DNA from: Paenibacillus cymbidii
GTDB lineage: Bacteria > Bacillota > Bacilli > Paenibacillales > NBRC-103111
NCBI RefSeq assembly: GCF_004764705.1
Contig: NZ_SHLX01000032.1
Coordinates: forward strand, 37,663 to 101,662
Length of the DNA: 64,000 nt
Direction of reading: 5' to 3'
Positions within the stretch are counted from its first letter, which is position 1, and the number at the start of each line of letters is the position of its first letter. The translations under genes and the position numbers were made by a program. The notes beneath the pieces are model-generated. The model ran no database searches and had not been told where the DNA came from. It saw nothing but the letters and a program-made list of their open reading frames with translations. Below are positions 51,747 to 61,379 of this stretch, piece after piece.

Positions 51747-51941
51747 CGAAATAAGCCATGTTCTATTGGCTATTTCGACTCAAATAGGGGGTAGCCGGAG
51801 AATAGCCAGTGATTCCACTGGCTATTCGGCTTGTCGGCCCGGTTTTGCGGCTGTTTGCGCGAAATAGCAAGTGATTCCACTGGCTATTTCCTGTGAGCCG
51901 GGCAAAAATACTCGAATAAGCCATTTTTCATGGCCTATTTT
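51747..51941. repeat. Four-palindrome intergenic module M5
   Basis: Edges at 51749, 51800, 51862 and 51914, B-A-A-B, beginning 14 bases after the clpB stop. The two A copies have the loop ATTCC. This copy lies between tandem genes rather than convergent ones. Confidence 0.9.
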
Positions 51942-52013
51942 CATGAGGAGCCGTCTGCGTAGGGAGGATCGGCCTTTCTCCCCGATCGGGAGGCAACTGG
52001 GCGAATATTTTCA

Positions 52014-52042
52014 TTGCCGCTCCGTCCCGTTCCTGTTATGCT
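52014..52042 (+). promoter_or_regulatory. Candidate promoter of the response regulator gene
   Basis: TTGCCG and TATGCT with 17 bases between; a modest match. It would leave an untranslated leader of about 140 bases. Confidence 0.35.
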
Positions 52043-52189
52043 TCTGCCAACGGCGGTAAGACATCTTGCGTGAAATCGCTTACGCGAACGCCTGGGTCGG
52101 CCAATCGGACCCGCGACCGGCTTGCGACCATTTCCGCATGCGGCGCCGGTCCACGTTCGACGCGGTTTTGCGCATAAGGAGGAAGCTCA

Positions 52190-53848
52190 TTGAAAAAGAC
52201 GGTCGTCGTAATTGACGATAAACCGCTCATCCGCCAATCGATCGTGCAGACAATCGACTGGGAATCGCTTCAATGCGAGGTTGTCGGCCAGGCGGAGGAC
52301 GGCATCCAGGGCAAACGGACGATTCTCGAAAAACAGCCGGACATTCTGATTACCGATATCAAAATGCCGGGCCTAAGCGGGCTCGATTTGGCCGAATTGA
52401 TGAACGCGGAGCTGCCGCAGTCCAAAACGATCCTGATTACCGGCTACCAGGATTTCGCCGACGCGCAGCGCGCGGTGCGGCTCGGCGTCTGCGACTATAT
52501 CGTCAAGCCGATCCGCAACGAGGAGCTGGAGCGGGTCATCGGCATGGCGGTGCAGCAGCTCGACGAGCAAATGACGGAGCGTCGGCACAACCGCGAAATC
52601 GCGGAAGCCTACACGAATCTGGAGCAGCGGCACCGGCGCTCGCTGCCGCAGCTGCGCAGCCAACTGCTCGCCGGGCTGATCGGCGGCAGCGTGCCGCACG
52701 AAGAAGAGTGGCCGTCCGTGCTGCGCAGCCTCGGCATCGACTGCAAAGGCTTCGTCGTCATGATCGTGCGCTCTAAGCTGCCGCTCGGCGAAGGCGCGAA
52801 GCTGGAAGGCGCAGGCGAGGCCGTCGCAGGCGACTGGCGGAGCCGGCTGACCGAGCTGGCGCGCGCGAGCTCGGCGAATCGCGAGATCGAGCTGATCGAA
52901 TATGCGTATCGCAACGACCTCGTGTTCGCCTGCCTGTTCGCCAAGGCGCTTGCGCCGCGCGAAGTCCGGCTCAAGATGCAGCAGTTCGGCCAGTCGTTCA
53001 TCGAGCAGGCGCGCCGCGAATACGGCTTCGACTGCCGGCTCGCCATCAGCGCGCCGTACAAGTCGCTGCGGGATGCGGGCGAAGCGTTCGCGGAAGGCGC
53101 GGCGCTGATGGATATAGGCTTCTTCCGCACCGAGGAGCCGATTCTGTTCCCGGAGCACGGCCAGTGGGGAGCGGCGGACAGCGGCAAATTTTCGATCATC
53201 CGCGATCTGGAGCAGTTCAACCAAATGCTCGAGCATGCTACGATCGAAGAGATGATCGCCTACATGGAGCAGTTTCTGGCGCAAATCGCGGTGTACAGCG
53301 AAGGCAATATTCTTGTGGCCAAAGGGCTGATTTCGGAAGTCTGCCTGGCCGCGGCGCGGTACTATTTTCGCATTACGGGGGACGAGTTCAGCCTCGGCAA
53401 AAGCATCGATCAAATTTTGGAGGAAGTATACCGGCTGGAAAGCATGCGCGCCGCGTCCGATTATTTGGCGGCGTTCATCAAGAGCATCAAGGATAAGCTG
53501 GCCGGCGGCGACAAGGAATACAGCCTGATCGTGAAGAAAGTCGTCGACTATATCAACAGCCACTTCGCCGACAACTTGAGCCTGACCTCGGTAGCCGATC
53601 AGTTTGGCCTCAGTCCCAGCTACTTAAGCCGGCTGCTGCGGACGGAAACGGGCATCAACTTCGTCGACCTCGTCTGCAAGGCGAGAATCGAAGTCGCCAA
53701 ACGGCTGCTGAAGGACCCGAAATACAAGGTGAACGAGGTGGGAGAACTGGTCGGCTACCGGGAGTATTCCTATTTTTACCAAGTATTCAAGAAGGTTGAA
53801 GGAATTTCGCCGAAGGAATTCAAGAACAAAGGTAAAGAAATCGAATAA
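52190..53848 (+). CDS. YesN-like response regulator with AraC DNA-binding domain
   Basis: A 552-residue response regulator. The receiver domain (residues 1-120) has the acidic pair D9-D10, phospho-acceptor D56 in ILITDIKMPGLSG, and K in DYIVKPI. The last 100 residues are an AraC domain (LTSVADQFGLSPSYLSRLLR; VNEVGELVGYREYSYFYQVF). TTG start at 52190 follows AAGGAGG by seven bases. The partner YesM-like kinase is at 55170, beyond a GH105 gene. This pair should sense extracellular glycan fragments and activate the following genes. Confidence 0.92.
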   Translation: MKKTVVVIDDKPLIRQSIVQTIDWESLQCEVVGQAEDGIQGKRTILEKQPDILITDIKMPGLSGLDLAELMNAELPQSKTILITGYQDFADAQRAVRLGVCDYIVKPIRNEELERVIGMAVQQLDEQMTERRHNREIAEAYTNLEQRHRRSLPQLRSQLLAGLIGGSVPHEEEWPSVLRSLGIDCKGFVVMIVRSKLPLGEGAKLEGAGEAVAGDWRSRLTELARASSANREIELIEYAYRNDLVFACLFAKALAPREVRLKMQQFGQSFIEQARREYGFDCRLAISAPYKSLRDAGEAFAEGAALMDIGFFRTEEPILFPEHGQWGAADSGKFSIIRDLEQFNQMLEHATIEEMIAYMEQFLAQIAVYSEGNILVAKGLISEVCLAAARYYFRITGDEFSLGKSIDQILEEVYRLESMRAASDYLAAFIKSIKDKLAGGDKEYSLIVKKVVDYINSHFADNLSLTSVADQFGLSPSYLSRLLRTETGINFVDLVCKARIEVAKRLLKDPKYKVNEVGELVGYREYSYFYQVFKKVEGISPKEFKNKGKEIE

Positions 53849-53956
53849 AACCGTTAAATGTTCGTCTGTTCGAAGGTCCCGCCTTGAGATATGGTAAGGG
53901 GGCCGTTCAACGGCCAAGTAGGGCAACAACGAACTGCCACATGAGGAGGGCACGGT

Positions 53957-55036
53957 ATGGCGATCGTGCAGCTGCAAAAGGCGCAAATCGGCGTTTGGAT
54001 CGACAAAGTCATCGCGGGGATGCAAAGCCTGGACGTGACGATCGTCGAAGACACGCCGGTCAGCATCATTTCGATGGACAAGTGGGATTGGTCCCAGGGC
54101 GTGGGCCTGTTCTCGTTATACCGCTATTACAAGGAAACCGGCAATCATAAAATTTTCCGCTATCTGGTCGACTGGTTCGAGGACCGGATCCGCGAAGGGC
54201 TGCCGCCGAAAAACGTCAACACGATGTGTCCGCTGCTGACGCTCAGCTACATTTTCGAGGAGACGCGCAATCCGGACTACCTGCAAATTTGCGAGGAATG
54301 GGCGAGCTACGCCGCGGAGGAAATGCCGCGTACGCCCGAATTCGGCATCACGCACGTTACGATCGACAACGCCAACGAAGGCGAGCTGTGGGACGACACG
54401 CTGTATATGACGGTGCTGTTCCTCGGCCGGATGGGCGTGCTGCTGAAGAAGGACCACTATGTTCAGGAAAGCATCCGCCAGTTTCTGGTGCATCTGAAAT
54501 ACTTGACCGATACGCGCACCGGGCTGTTCTACCACGGCTGGTCGTTCAACGAGAACGACAATTTCGCCGGGGCGCTTTGGGGCCGCGGCAACGCCTGGTA
54601 TACGGCCGGACTTGTCGACTACCTCGACATTGTCAAGCTGCCGCTTGGCATCGAGCTGTTCCTGCTGTCTTCGCTCGAACGCCAGCTGCGCCAGTTGAAG
54701 GGACTGCAAACCGAGTCCGGCATGTGGCGGACGCTGCTCGACGACCCGACCTCCTACGAGGAAACGTCGGCGACGGCGGGTTTTGCGTACGGCATCCTGA
54801 AGGCGGTGCGCAAAGGGTACATCAGCGAAGACTATCGGGAGAGCGGGCTGCGCGCGCTGCACGCCGTCATCCGCAGCATCGACGACAAGGGCACGGTGCA
54901 TGGCGTTTCCTACGGCACGCGCATGGGGCGGTCGCTGCAGTTCTACAAGGACATCCCGCAATGCCCGATGCCGTACGGCCAATCGATGACCTTGCTCATG
55001 CTGGTGGAAAGCTTGCATCACGTGCAGGACAATTAA
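53957..55036 (+). CDS. GH105 unsaturated rhamnogalacturonyl/glucuronyl hydrolase (first)
   Basis: A 359-residue six-hairpin (alpha/alpha)6 enzyme of the YteR/YesR family. It hydrates the 4,5-double bond of a terminal unsaturated uronate left by a lyase, releasing it. Family marks: WDWSQGVGLFSLYRYY, ELWDDTLYMTVLFLGRMG with the catalytic Asp, GLFYHGWSF, and WGRGNAWYTAG. No signal peptide, so cytoplasmic. GAGGAGGG precedes the ATG. About two-thirds of residues match the second copy at 57071. It is placed between the regulator and kinase genes. Confidence 0.92.
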   Translation: MAIVQLQKAQIGVWIDKVIAGMQSLDVTIVEDTPVSIISMDKWDWSQGVGLFSLYRYYKETGNHKIFRYLVDWFEDRIREGLPPKNVNTMCPLLTLSYIFEETRNPDYLQICEEWASYAAEEMPRTPEFGITHVTIDNANEGELWDDTLYMTVLFLGRMGVLLKKDHYVQESIRQFLVHLKYLTDTRTGLFYHGWSFNENDNFAGALWGRGNAWYTAGLVDYLDIVKLPLGIELFLLSSLERQLRQLKGLQTESGMWRTLLDDPTSYEETSATAGFAYGILKAVRKGYISEDYRESGLRALHAVIRSIDDKGTVHGVSYGTRMGRSLQFYKDIPQCPMPYGQSMTLLMLVESLHHVQDN

Positions 55037-55169
55037 CGGAATAATCGGAAAGTATAAGCTCCGGAGCGGAACTGCCTGATTCGGCATGAAAAGTTACCGC
55101 TAAAGCCGGGCCGGCTTCTTCGAAATGCTTCGATAGAAACTTATCTTAATCTCGGGCGAAGGTGATGTC

Positions 55170-56963
55170 GTGCGCTTGTTCGGCAAACGAATTGTCAACG
55201 CGAAGCTGCGAACCAAGTTCCTGCTTTCGTTCGCCGCCATCATACTCGTAACGGTGCTGATGATCAGCATCATTAACTATATCGTGTCCGTCGGTGCGAT
55301 CAAGCGCAATTCCGGCGAATTCTCCGAATATTTGATCGGCCAGATCGGGATCAACCTGGAGAAGCGCACTGCGGACATCGAGGACATCGCCTTCCAGCAG
55401 TTCCGCAGCTCAAGCCTGAGCGAGCAGCTCGGCGCCATCGCGACGACCGACAACGAGCGCTATTTCCGCGACAAATACATCAACGATTTTCTGAACGAGC
55501 TGCTGTTCTACAAAGATTATTTCGAGAATGTCTGGATCATCGATACCGACGGCCGCCAGTTCGCGATCAACCGCGATCCGAATCATGCGGCAAGCGCGGC
55601 GCTGCTGAAGCGGTTCGACCCGCAGGAGATCCAGGACAAGCGCGGGCGGGCGAAGTGGTTTCAGGTCGAGGACGGCACCGTCTACATGGTGCGCGCGATG
55701 TACGACATTCTGTCCAGCCGGTATGTCGGCACGATCGCCATCGGCCTCGAAAAAAGCTACATCGGCAGCATTGTCACGGGTGTTCGCAACGTTATGGACG
55801 GCGACATTCTGATCCTGAACGAAGACGGCGAGTCCGTGGTGCAGAACGATCAATCGAGCGAGGTTGCCGGCTTCTTCCTGCAGAACAAGCGGTATTTGCT
55901 GAACGACCTGGGCAAGGAAGAGTTTGCGTTCGGACGCAAGCATTATATCGCGACGGTTTCTGCAACCGCTTACGGCAAATGGCGCGTGGTGCAAATTATC
56001 GGCGTCGACCAGCTGACACGGGGGACGAGCAGCATCAAGTACGGCACGATCAGCACGATTGCCGTCGCGCTGGCGATCGGTTTCCTGATGGCGGCGTTCC
56101 TGTCCAAAAACATCACGGAAAATGTCGGCAAGCTGCTGCAGAGCATGTCGCGCTTCTCGGTCGATTTCAACCATCGGGTCGTGGTGCCGCGCAGCAAGGA
56201 CGAAATCGGCCTGCTTGCAGAAAAGTTCAATTCGATGGCGGACAAAATCAACGACCTGTTCAACACGGTGTACCGCGAGAAGCTGCTCAAGCAGAAGGCG
56301 GAATACCGCACGCTCCAGTTCGAATACAAGGCGCTGCTGGCGCAGATGAACCCGCACTTTTTGTACAATACGCTGGAATCGATCCACAGTCTGGCCAAGC
56401 TGCGCGGGGAGAAGGAAATCGGCGAAATGGTGTACCTGCTCGGCACGCTGCTGCGCGAAAGCATCGGCAAACGCGGCGACATCATTGCGCTGGAGGAGGA
56501 AATTTCGTTCATCCGCCTCTACTTGTCGATCCACCAGATCATTTACGGCAACCAGATCGAAGTGAACTACGAGCTGGACGAACGGCTGATGGAATGCCGC
56601 GTGCCCAAGTTCATCCTCCAGCCGCTGGTGGAAAATTCGGTGCTGCACGGCATCGAAGAGAAGCCCGGCATCGGCGTCATTCGCATTGTTTGCCGGCAGG
56701 AGGCCGACGCGCTGATCGTCGAAGTGGCCGACAACGGCATCGGCATGGACGCGGACACGGTGAAGCGGCTGCTCAACCCTGACGTGTTCGGCTCGTTCGG
56801 GGACAAGGACAAGCACACGAATGTCGGCGTGATCAGCGTGCAGAAGCGGGTACGGATCCTGTACGGGGACGAGTACGGACTGTCGATCGAGAGCGCGCCC
56901 GGCGACGGCACGACCGTACGCATTCGGCTGCCGCTCGTTGCGCCGGAGGAGGAGCCGGCATAA
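55170..56963 (+). CDS. YesM-like sensor histidine kinase
   Basis: A 597-residue membrane kinase. Helices at about residues 14-38 and 291-313 flank an extracellular cache sensor; a HAMP region follows. The His-kinase box QMNPHFLYNTLESIHSLAKL holds the phospho-accepting His near residue 396, with the ATPase N-box ILQPLVENSVLHGIEEKPG and GIGMD. This is the LytS/YesM subclass that pairs with AraC-type regulators. A GTG start at 55170 follows AAGGTG. It is cognate, by position, to the regulator at 52190. Confidence 0.92.
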   Translation: MRLFGKRIVNAKLRTKFLLSFAAIILVTVLMISIINYIVSVGAIKRNSGEFSEYLIGQIGINLEKRTADIEDIAFQQFRSSSLSEQLGAIATTDNERYFRDKYINDFLNELLFYKDYFENVWIIDTDGRQFAINRDPNHAASAALLKRFDPQEIQDKRGRAKWFQVEDGTVYMVRAMYDILSSRYVGTIAIGLEKSYIGSIVTGVRNVMDGDILILNEDGESVVQNDQSSEVAGFFLQNKRYLLNDLGKEEFAFGRKHYIATVSATAYGKWRVVQIIGVDQLTRGTSSIKYGTISTIAVALAIGFLMAAFLSKNITENVGKLLQSMSRFSVDFNHRVVVPRSKDEIGLLAEKFNSMADKINDLFNTVYREKLLKQKAEYRTLQFEYKALLAQMNPHFLYNTLESIHSLAKLRGEKEIGEMVYLLGTLLRESIGKRGDIIALEEEISFIRLYLSIHQIIYGNQIEVNYELDERLMECRVPKFILQPLVENSVLHGIEEKPGIGVIRIVCRQEADALIVEVADNGIGMDADTVKRLLNPDVFGSFGDKDKHTNVGVISVQKRVRILYGDEYGLSIESAPGDGTTVRIRLPLVAPEEEPA

Positions 56964-57070
56964 GCGCAAGGCGGCAAAATATTCGGATATAAAGTCAAAT
57001 TTCTCTCATAGAAAACGGCCTTCGTTTCCGTAGAATGGAGGTAACGTTACGATAGAGGGAGCTGCTAGCT

Positions 57071-58156
57071 ATGACGGTCGCCTGGACGCAGCCGCATGTG
57101 GAACGCACGATTGAACAAGTGATTGCCGGAATGAAACAGCTCAAACCGACGATACGGGAAAATGTCAAAGACAGCATCATTTCGATGGATGTCTGGGACT
57201 GGTCCCAAGGCGTCGGTTTGTTTGCATTGTATTTGTATTACAAGGAAACCGGCCGGGAGGACATCCGGGGCGATCTCGTTGCCTGGTTCGACCGCCATCT
57301 GGCCAAAGGATTGCCGCAAAAAAACGTCAACACGATGTGTCCGCTGCTGACGCTCAGCTATCTGGGCGAAGAGCTGGGGAGACAGGACTACCTGGACCTG
57401 TGCGCGTCATGGGCGCAATGGGTGTACAAAGAGATGCCGCGGACGCCGGAAGGCGGCATTTCGCACTTGACGGTCGACAGCGCCAACGAAGGGCAGCTGT
57501 GGGACGACACGCTGTACATGACGGTGCTGTTTCTCGGCCGGATGGGCGTGCTGCTGAAAAACGATGCCTACGTGCAGGAGAGCATCCACCAGTTTCTCGT
57601 GCACCTGAAATATTTGACCGATGTGCGGACGGGGCTGTTTTTTCACGGCTGGACGTTCCTTGGCAACCATCATTTCGCCGGCGCCCTGTGGGGCCGCGGC
57701 AACGCCTGGTATACCGCGGGGCTGGTCGACTACCTCGACATCGTGCCGCTGCCTGGCGGGGTGCGGCGGTTTCTGCTGACGTCGCTGGAGCAGCAGGCGG
57801 AGGCGCTTGCCTCGCTGCAGACGGAGAGCGGCATGTGGCGGACGCTGCTGAACGATCCGGAGTCGTACGAAGAAAGCTCGGCAACGGCCGGATTCGCTTA
57901 CGGCATCCTGAAGGCGGTGCGGGGCGGTTTCCTGCCGGAGAAGTTCCGGGCGATCGGGCTGAAGGCGGCGCAAGCCGTCGTGAGCCGGATCGACGCGGAC
58001 GGCATGGTGCACGACGTGTCGTACGGCACGTGCGTTGGCGATACCATGCAGTACTACAAGGACATCGCGCGTTGTCCGATGCCGTACGGCCAGGCGATGA
58101 CGCTGCTCATGCTGGTGGAGAGCCTGAAGCATCCGCAGCTGTGGGGGCAAGCGTAA
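57071..58156 (+). CDS. GH105 unsaturated rhamnogalacturonyl/glucuronyl hydrolase (second)
   Basis: A 361-residue paralogue of the first GH105 gene, with WDWSQGVGLFALYLYY, QLWDDTLYMTVLFLGRMG, GLFFHGWTF and WGRGNAWYTAG all kept. Differences cluster in the loops that shape the substrate pocket (for example FLGNHHFAG against FNENDNFAG), so the two may prefer different neighbouring sugars. GAGGGAG precedes the ATG. It follows the kinase after 107 bases and precedes a purine-rich gap. Confidence 0.92.
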   Translation: MTVAWTQPHVERTIEQVIAGMKQLKPTIRENVKDSIISMDVWDWSQGVGLFALYLYYKETGREDIRGDLVAWFDRHLAKGLPQKNVNTMCPLLTLSYLGEELGRQDYLDLCASWAQWVYKEMPRTPEGGISHLTVDSANEGQLWDDTLYMTVLFLGRMGVLLKNDAYVQESIHQFLVHLKYLTDVRTGLFFHGWTFLGNHHFAGALWGRGNAWYTAGLVDYLDIVPLPGGVRRFLLTSLEQQAEALASLQTESGMWRTLLNDPESYEESSATAGFAYGILKAVRGGFLPEKFRAIGLKAAQAVVSRIDADGMVHDVSYGTCVGDTMQYYKDIARCPMPYGQAMTLLMLVESLKHPQLWGQA

Positions 58157-58159
58157 GGA

Positions 58160-58365
58160 AGCGCGGGCCGATGAGGCCGGCGACGGGCATGGGGAGCAGG
58201 CAGTAGGGAAAGCGGAAAGGGTGGCAGGAAGCCGAAGGGCCGCAGAGAAGCTGGAAGGGCGTTAGGGAAAGCCGGAAAAGCCGCAGGGAAAGCCGGAAAG
58301 GCCGAAGGAAAAGCCGGAAGGGCCGGAACGTGCGGCCTTTTCCGGCCGAATCGAAGGGAGAGCGA
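58160..58365 (+). repeat. Purine-rich degenerate short repeats
   Basis: Units resembling AGGGAAAGCCGGAAAGGCCG recur with drift across the gap before the heparinase-like gene. The plus strand is strongly A+G-rich. No promoter is evident in it. Confidence 0.6.
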
Positions 58366-58369
58366 ACCG

Positions 58370-60295
58370 ATGAAACCGATGCAGACAAGAGCGCTGGTGC
58401 CGGACTGGCAGGCCGTACGCGATAAAGTGGAAACGCATTCATGGGCGAAACGCATCGTGGAGCAGGTGAAGCCGAACACCGACAAATGGATTGCCGTGTA
58501 CGAGGACGATGCGACCCGTGTTGCCGGGTGGGGTCACCATTACTTCTGCGACCGTTGTTTCGCATCGCTCGTGTTCGATCCGGAGAAGCCGCACGAGCAC
58601 CGCTGCAGCGGCTGCGGCGAGCAGCGAGTTGCCCAGGAGGTCGACGACGCCTGGTGTTACATTTACCGCACGTCGTCCTGCTCGCACGTGTTCCATGCGG
58701 CCGTGCTGTACCGGCTGTACGGCGACCCGGCGTATTTGGCCTATATCCGCAAGGTGATGGCGTTCCTGTGCGACCACTACGGCACGTTCGAGGTGCGCAC
58801 GCCGCCGACCCAGGAAGGCATGTTCAGCGGCTGCGACCTGACCGACGCGGTAGCCGACATTTGGCTGCTGAACGGGCTGGAGCTGATCAAGGACGAACTG
58901 ACCGCGGAGGAGCTGGGCACGTACGCCGCCAAGTTTTTCCTGCCGCAAGCCGATTTCCTGATCGAAAAGGTCGGCTGCACCCCGAATATCATCATCTGGA
59001 TGAAAGCGGCAGCCGGCATGATTGGCCTGTTCACGGGCGAACGCGTCTGGTGCGAGCGGGCGGCGGAAGGCGTAAACGGGATCAAAAGCAAGCTCGCCGC
59101 CGGCCTGCTGCCGGAAGGCTTCTGGTACGAGGCGTCGTTCCACTACCATTTCTACTGCGCGGAAGGCATGACCTACTATCTGGCGTTCTGCAAAATATAT
59201 GGCCATTCGTTCCCGGAGATGGAAGAAGCGCTGCTGAAAATGTATCGCTACCCGGTTCGGTTTGCGTTTCCGAACGGCGAATTTCCGAACCCGAGCGACG
59301 GCTGGCCGCTGCTGTCGTTCGCCAATTACGCCGGCCAATACGAGTGGATGCGCAACTTGTACGACTTGGCGCCGTTTCGTTACGCGTTGTCCAAGTGTTA
59401 TGCAACGTCGGCGGCAGGGGCTGCGGCGAATGCGAGCAAGGCCGATGCCGGCAATGTCGGCGGCCTGCCGCGGCTTTTGTTCGGCACGGATTGGGAAGCG
59501 GCGGCGCGGGAGCTTCCCGCGGACGCGCCCGGGCTGCCGGACGGGAAGCCGCGCTTCGATCCGGGCATCCATTTTGCCAAGCTGCAGAGCGGGGACGCGG
59601 CGCTGTTCCTGAAGTACGGCTTCGTGCTGCGCGGCCATTCGCATGCCGACGCGATGCATACGGAGCTGTTCCTTCGCGACGAGATCGTGTCGCGCGACAT
59701 TTCCAACAGCGGCTACGGCTCGGACCTGTTCCGCGAATGGCAGCGCAAGGCCATCGCCCACAACACGGTGATGGTCGACCGGCAGAACCAGCCGAACCGG
59801 CCGGCCGGGAGGATGGTCGCGTTCGACGCGGAAGCGAACAGCTGCCATGCGGCGGCCGACGATGTGTACCCGGGCCTTGGCTTCTCTCGCAAGCTGCAGC
59901 TGGCGGCGGACGGGCTGACGGACGAATTTGCGGTGACGCCGGCCGAAGGGCACGAAGGCACGCACACGTTCGACTGGCTGTTCCATTGCTCGGGCGAACT
60001 GGAGACGGAGCTGCCGATGGAAGCCGCCGACGCGCCGGGCGAAGCGGACGGCTACCAGCTCATGCTGGATACGTCGTCCTGCGAGACGGACGGCGATTGG
60101 GAAGTGAGCTGGAAGCTGCCGGGCAAAACGGTGACGCTGCGCATGGAAGCTTGCCCGGGCACGACCGTGTATGTGTTCCGCGGCTACGAGCACCGGCTCG
60201 ACCGCACGCGCTGGGGCGTCATGGCGCGCCGGACGGGCGAGTCGGCCGTCTACCGCGCGGCGTTCCGCTGGACCGTGGAAGGCGGGGCGCGATGA
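58370..60295 (+). CDS. Heparinase II/III family polysaccharide lyase
   Basis: A 641-residue lyase-like protein. The N-terminal alpha-helical toroid includes a cysteine motif (CDRC...CSGC, residues about 60-85) common in this family. The C-terminal beta-sandwich carries RGHSHADAMHTELFLRDE with the His near residue 422, DISNSGYGSDLFREWQ, and AIAHNTVMVD. Such enzymes split uronate-containing chains (heparin, alginate and related). No signal peptide is seen. It starts the last gene block and overlaps the next gene by four bases. The substrate cannot be named from sequence alone. Confidence 0.88.
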   Translation: MKPMQTRALVPDWQAVRDKVETHSWAKRIVEQVKPNTDKWIAVYEDDATRVAGWGHHYFCDRCFASLVFDPEKPHEHRCSGCGEQRVAQEVDDAWCYIYRTSSCSHVFHAAVLYRLYGDPAYLAYIRKVMAFLCDHYGTFEVRTPPTQEGMFSGCDLTDAVADIWLLNGLELIKDELTAEELGTYAAKFFLPQADFLIEKVGCTPNIIIWMKAAAGMIGLFTGERVWCERAAEGVNGIKSKLAAGLLPEGFWYEASFHYHFYCAEGMTYYLAFCKIYGHSFPEMEEALLKMYRYPVRFAFPNGEFPNPSDGWPLLSFANYAGQYEWMRNLYDLAPFRYALSKCYATSAAGAAANASKADAGNVGGLPRLLFGTDWEAAARELPADAPGLPDGKPRFDPGIHFAKLQSGDAALFLKYGFVLRGHSHADAMHTELFLRDEIVSRDISNSGYGSDLFREWQRKAIAHNTVMVDRQNQPNRPAGRMVAFDAEANSCHAAADDVYPGLGFSRKLQLAADGLTDEFAVTPAEGHEGTHTFDWLFHCSGELETELPMEAADAPGEADGYQLMLDTSSCETDGDWEVSWKLPGKTVTLRMEACPGTTVYVFRGYEHRLDRTRWGVMARRTGESAVYRAAFRWTVEGGAR

Positions 60296-61305
60296 GCGGA
60301 TTGTGGGAAACGCCCTATAAATTGGGGAAGCCGGTGTTGGCCGCATCCGGTCGGACCGGCGCTTACGACGAACAGGCGGTCGACTGCCCGTTCGTCTTTC
60401 GTCACCGGGACCGCTTCTTCATGATGCACGTCGGCTTCGACGGCGTCGGCTATCAAACGGCGCTTGCGGTGAGCGACAACCTGCTCGACTGGGAGCCGTA
60501 CGGGATGATCCTGCGGCGCGGCGAAGGCGCCGAATGGGATCGCCGCAACGCCGCCGGGACGTGGCTGCTGCGGGACAACCGGCTCGACGGGCCGGGAACG
60601 CTGAAGCGGTGGGGCGGCAAATACTGGCTTGCCTATCACGCCTATCCCGGCGAAGGCTTCGAAACCGGGCCGGCGAGCATCGGCCTCGCGTGGACGACGG
60701 ACGAGCGGCTGCTCGACTGGCATCGCCTGCCGGAGCCGGTGCTGACGCCGGAGGAGGGGGCCGACTGGGAGAGCGGCGGCTTGTACAAGGAATGCCTGCT
60801 GGAGCACGAAGGCGGCTTGTATTTGTTCTACAACGCCAAGAACAAGCCGGACCCCGCCCTCGGCGCGCACCGCTGGCGCGAGCAGATCGGGTACGCCACG
60901 TCGACGGACATGTTGAACTGGCGCCGCGCGGAAACGAATCCGGTGCTGCCGATCGGCCCGGCCGGGAGCTGGGACGACATTTTCGCCAGCGAGCCTTGCG
61001 TGCTGCACGACGGAGAGCGCTGGGGCATGGCGTATTTCGGCTTCGATGGCGTCCATGCGCAGGACGGGGTTGCGTTCTCCGCCGATTTGGCGGCGTGGAC
61101 GAAACATCCGGCGCCGCTCGTAGGAGCCGGCGGGGAAGGCGAGCTCGACTCGATCCACGCGCACAAGCCGTCGTACATCAGTCACGGCGGGGTGTTGTAC
61201 CATTTTTATGTGGCGAGCCGGCCCTGGCGTTTGGGGGATGCGTCGAAAATTTTCGGCAAAGAGTACCGCACGATTGCCGTTGCCGCGTCGAAGCCGTTCG
61301 GCTAG
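60292..61305 (+). CDS. Five-bladed beta-propeller glycoside hydrolase-like protein (GH43/GH32 type)
   Basis: A 337-residue protein with repeated blade motifs: DCPFVFRHRDRFFMMHVGFD near the start, LKRWGGKYWLAYHAYPGEG, YKECLLEHEGGLYLFYNAKN, and SEPCVLHDGERWGMAYFGFD, as in GH43/GH32/GH130-like enzymes. Acidic residues in the first, third and fourth blades could be catalytic. No signal peptide. ATG 60292 overlaps the lyase stop, so the two are coupled. Whether it hydrolyses or phosphorolyses is not clear. Confidence 0.8.
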   Translation: MSGLWETPYKLGKPVLAASGRTGAYDEQAVDCPFVFRHRDRFFMMHVGFDGVGYQTALAVSDNLLDWEPYGMILRRGEGAEWDRRNAAGTWLLRDNRLDGPGTLKRWGGKYWLAYHAYPGEGFETGPASIGLAWTTDERLLDWHRLPEPVLTPEEGADWESGGLYKECLLEHEGGLYLFYNAKNKPDPALGAHRWREQIGYATSTDMLNWRRAETNPVLPIGPAGSWDDIFASEPCVLHDGERWGMAYFGFDGVHAQDGVAFSADLAAWTKHPAPLVGAGGEGELDSIHAHKPSYISHGGVLYHFYVASRPWRLGDASKIFGKEYRTIAVAASKPFG

Positions 61306-61379
61306 TCGAACGCGTGGCATGGCGTGTTATTTTCGAGATGAACTTATTTCCGGGCATGAAAATGAGAGGAGAATCGCTC

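Noticed and set aside
58441..60291. Frame running through the lyase gene into the propeller gene, as a fusion protein
   Set aside because: The upstream part is an Arg-rich shadow of the lyase; ATG 60292 overlaps the lyase stop in the usual coupled way.
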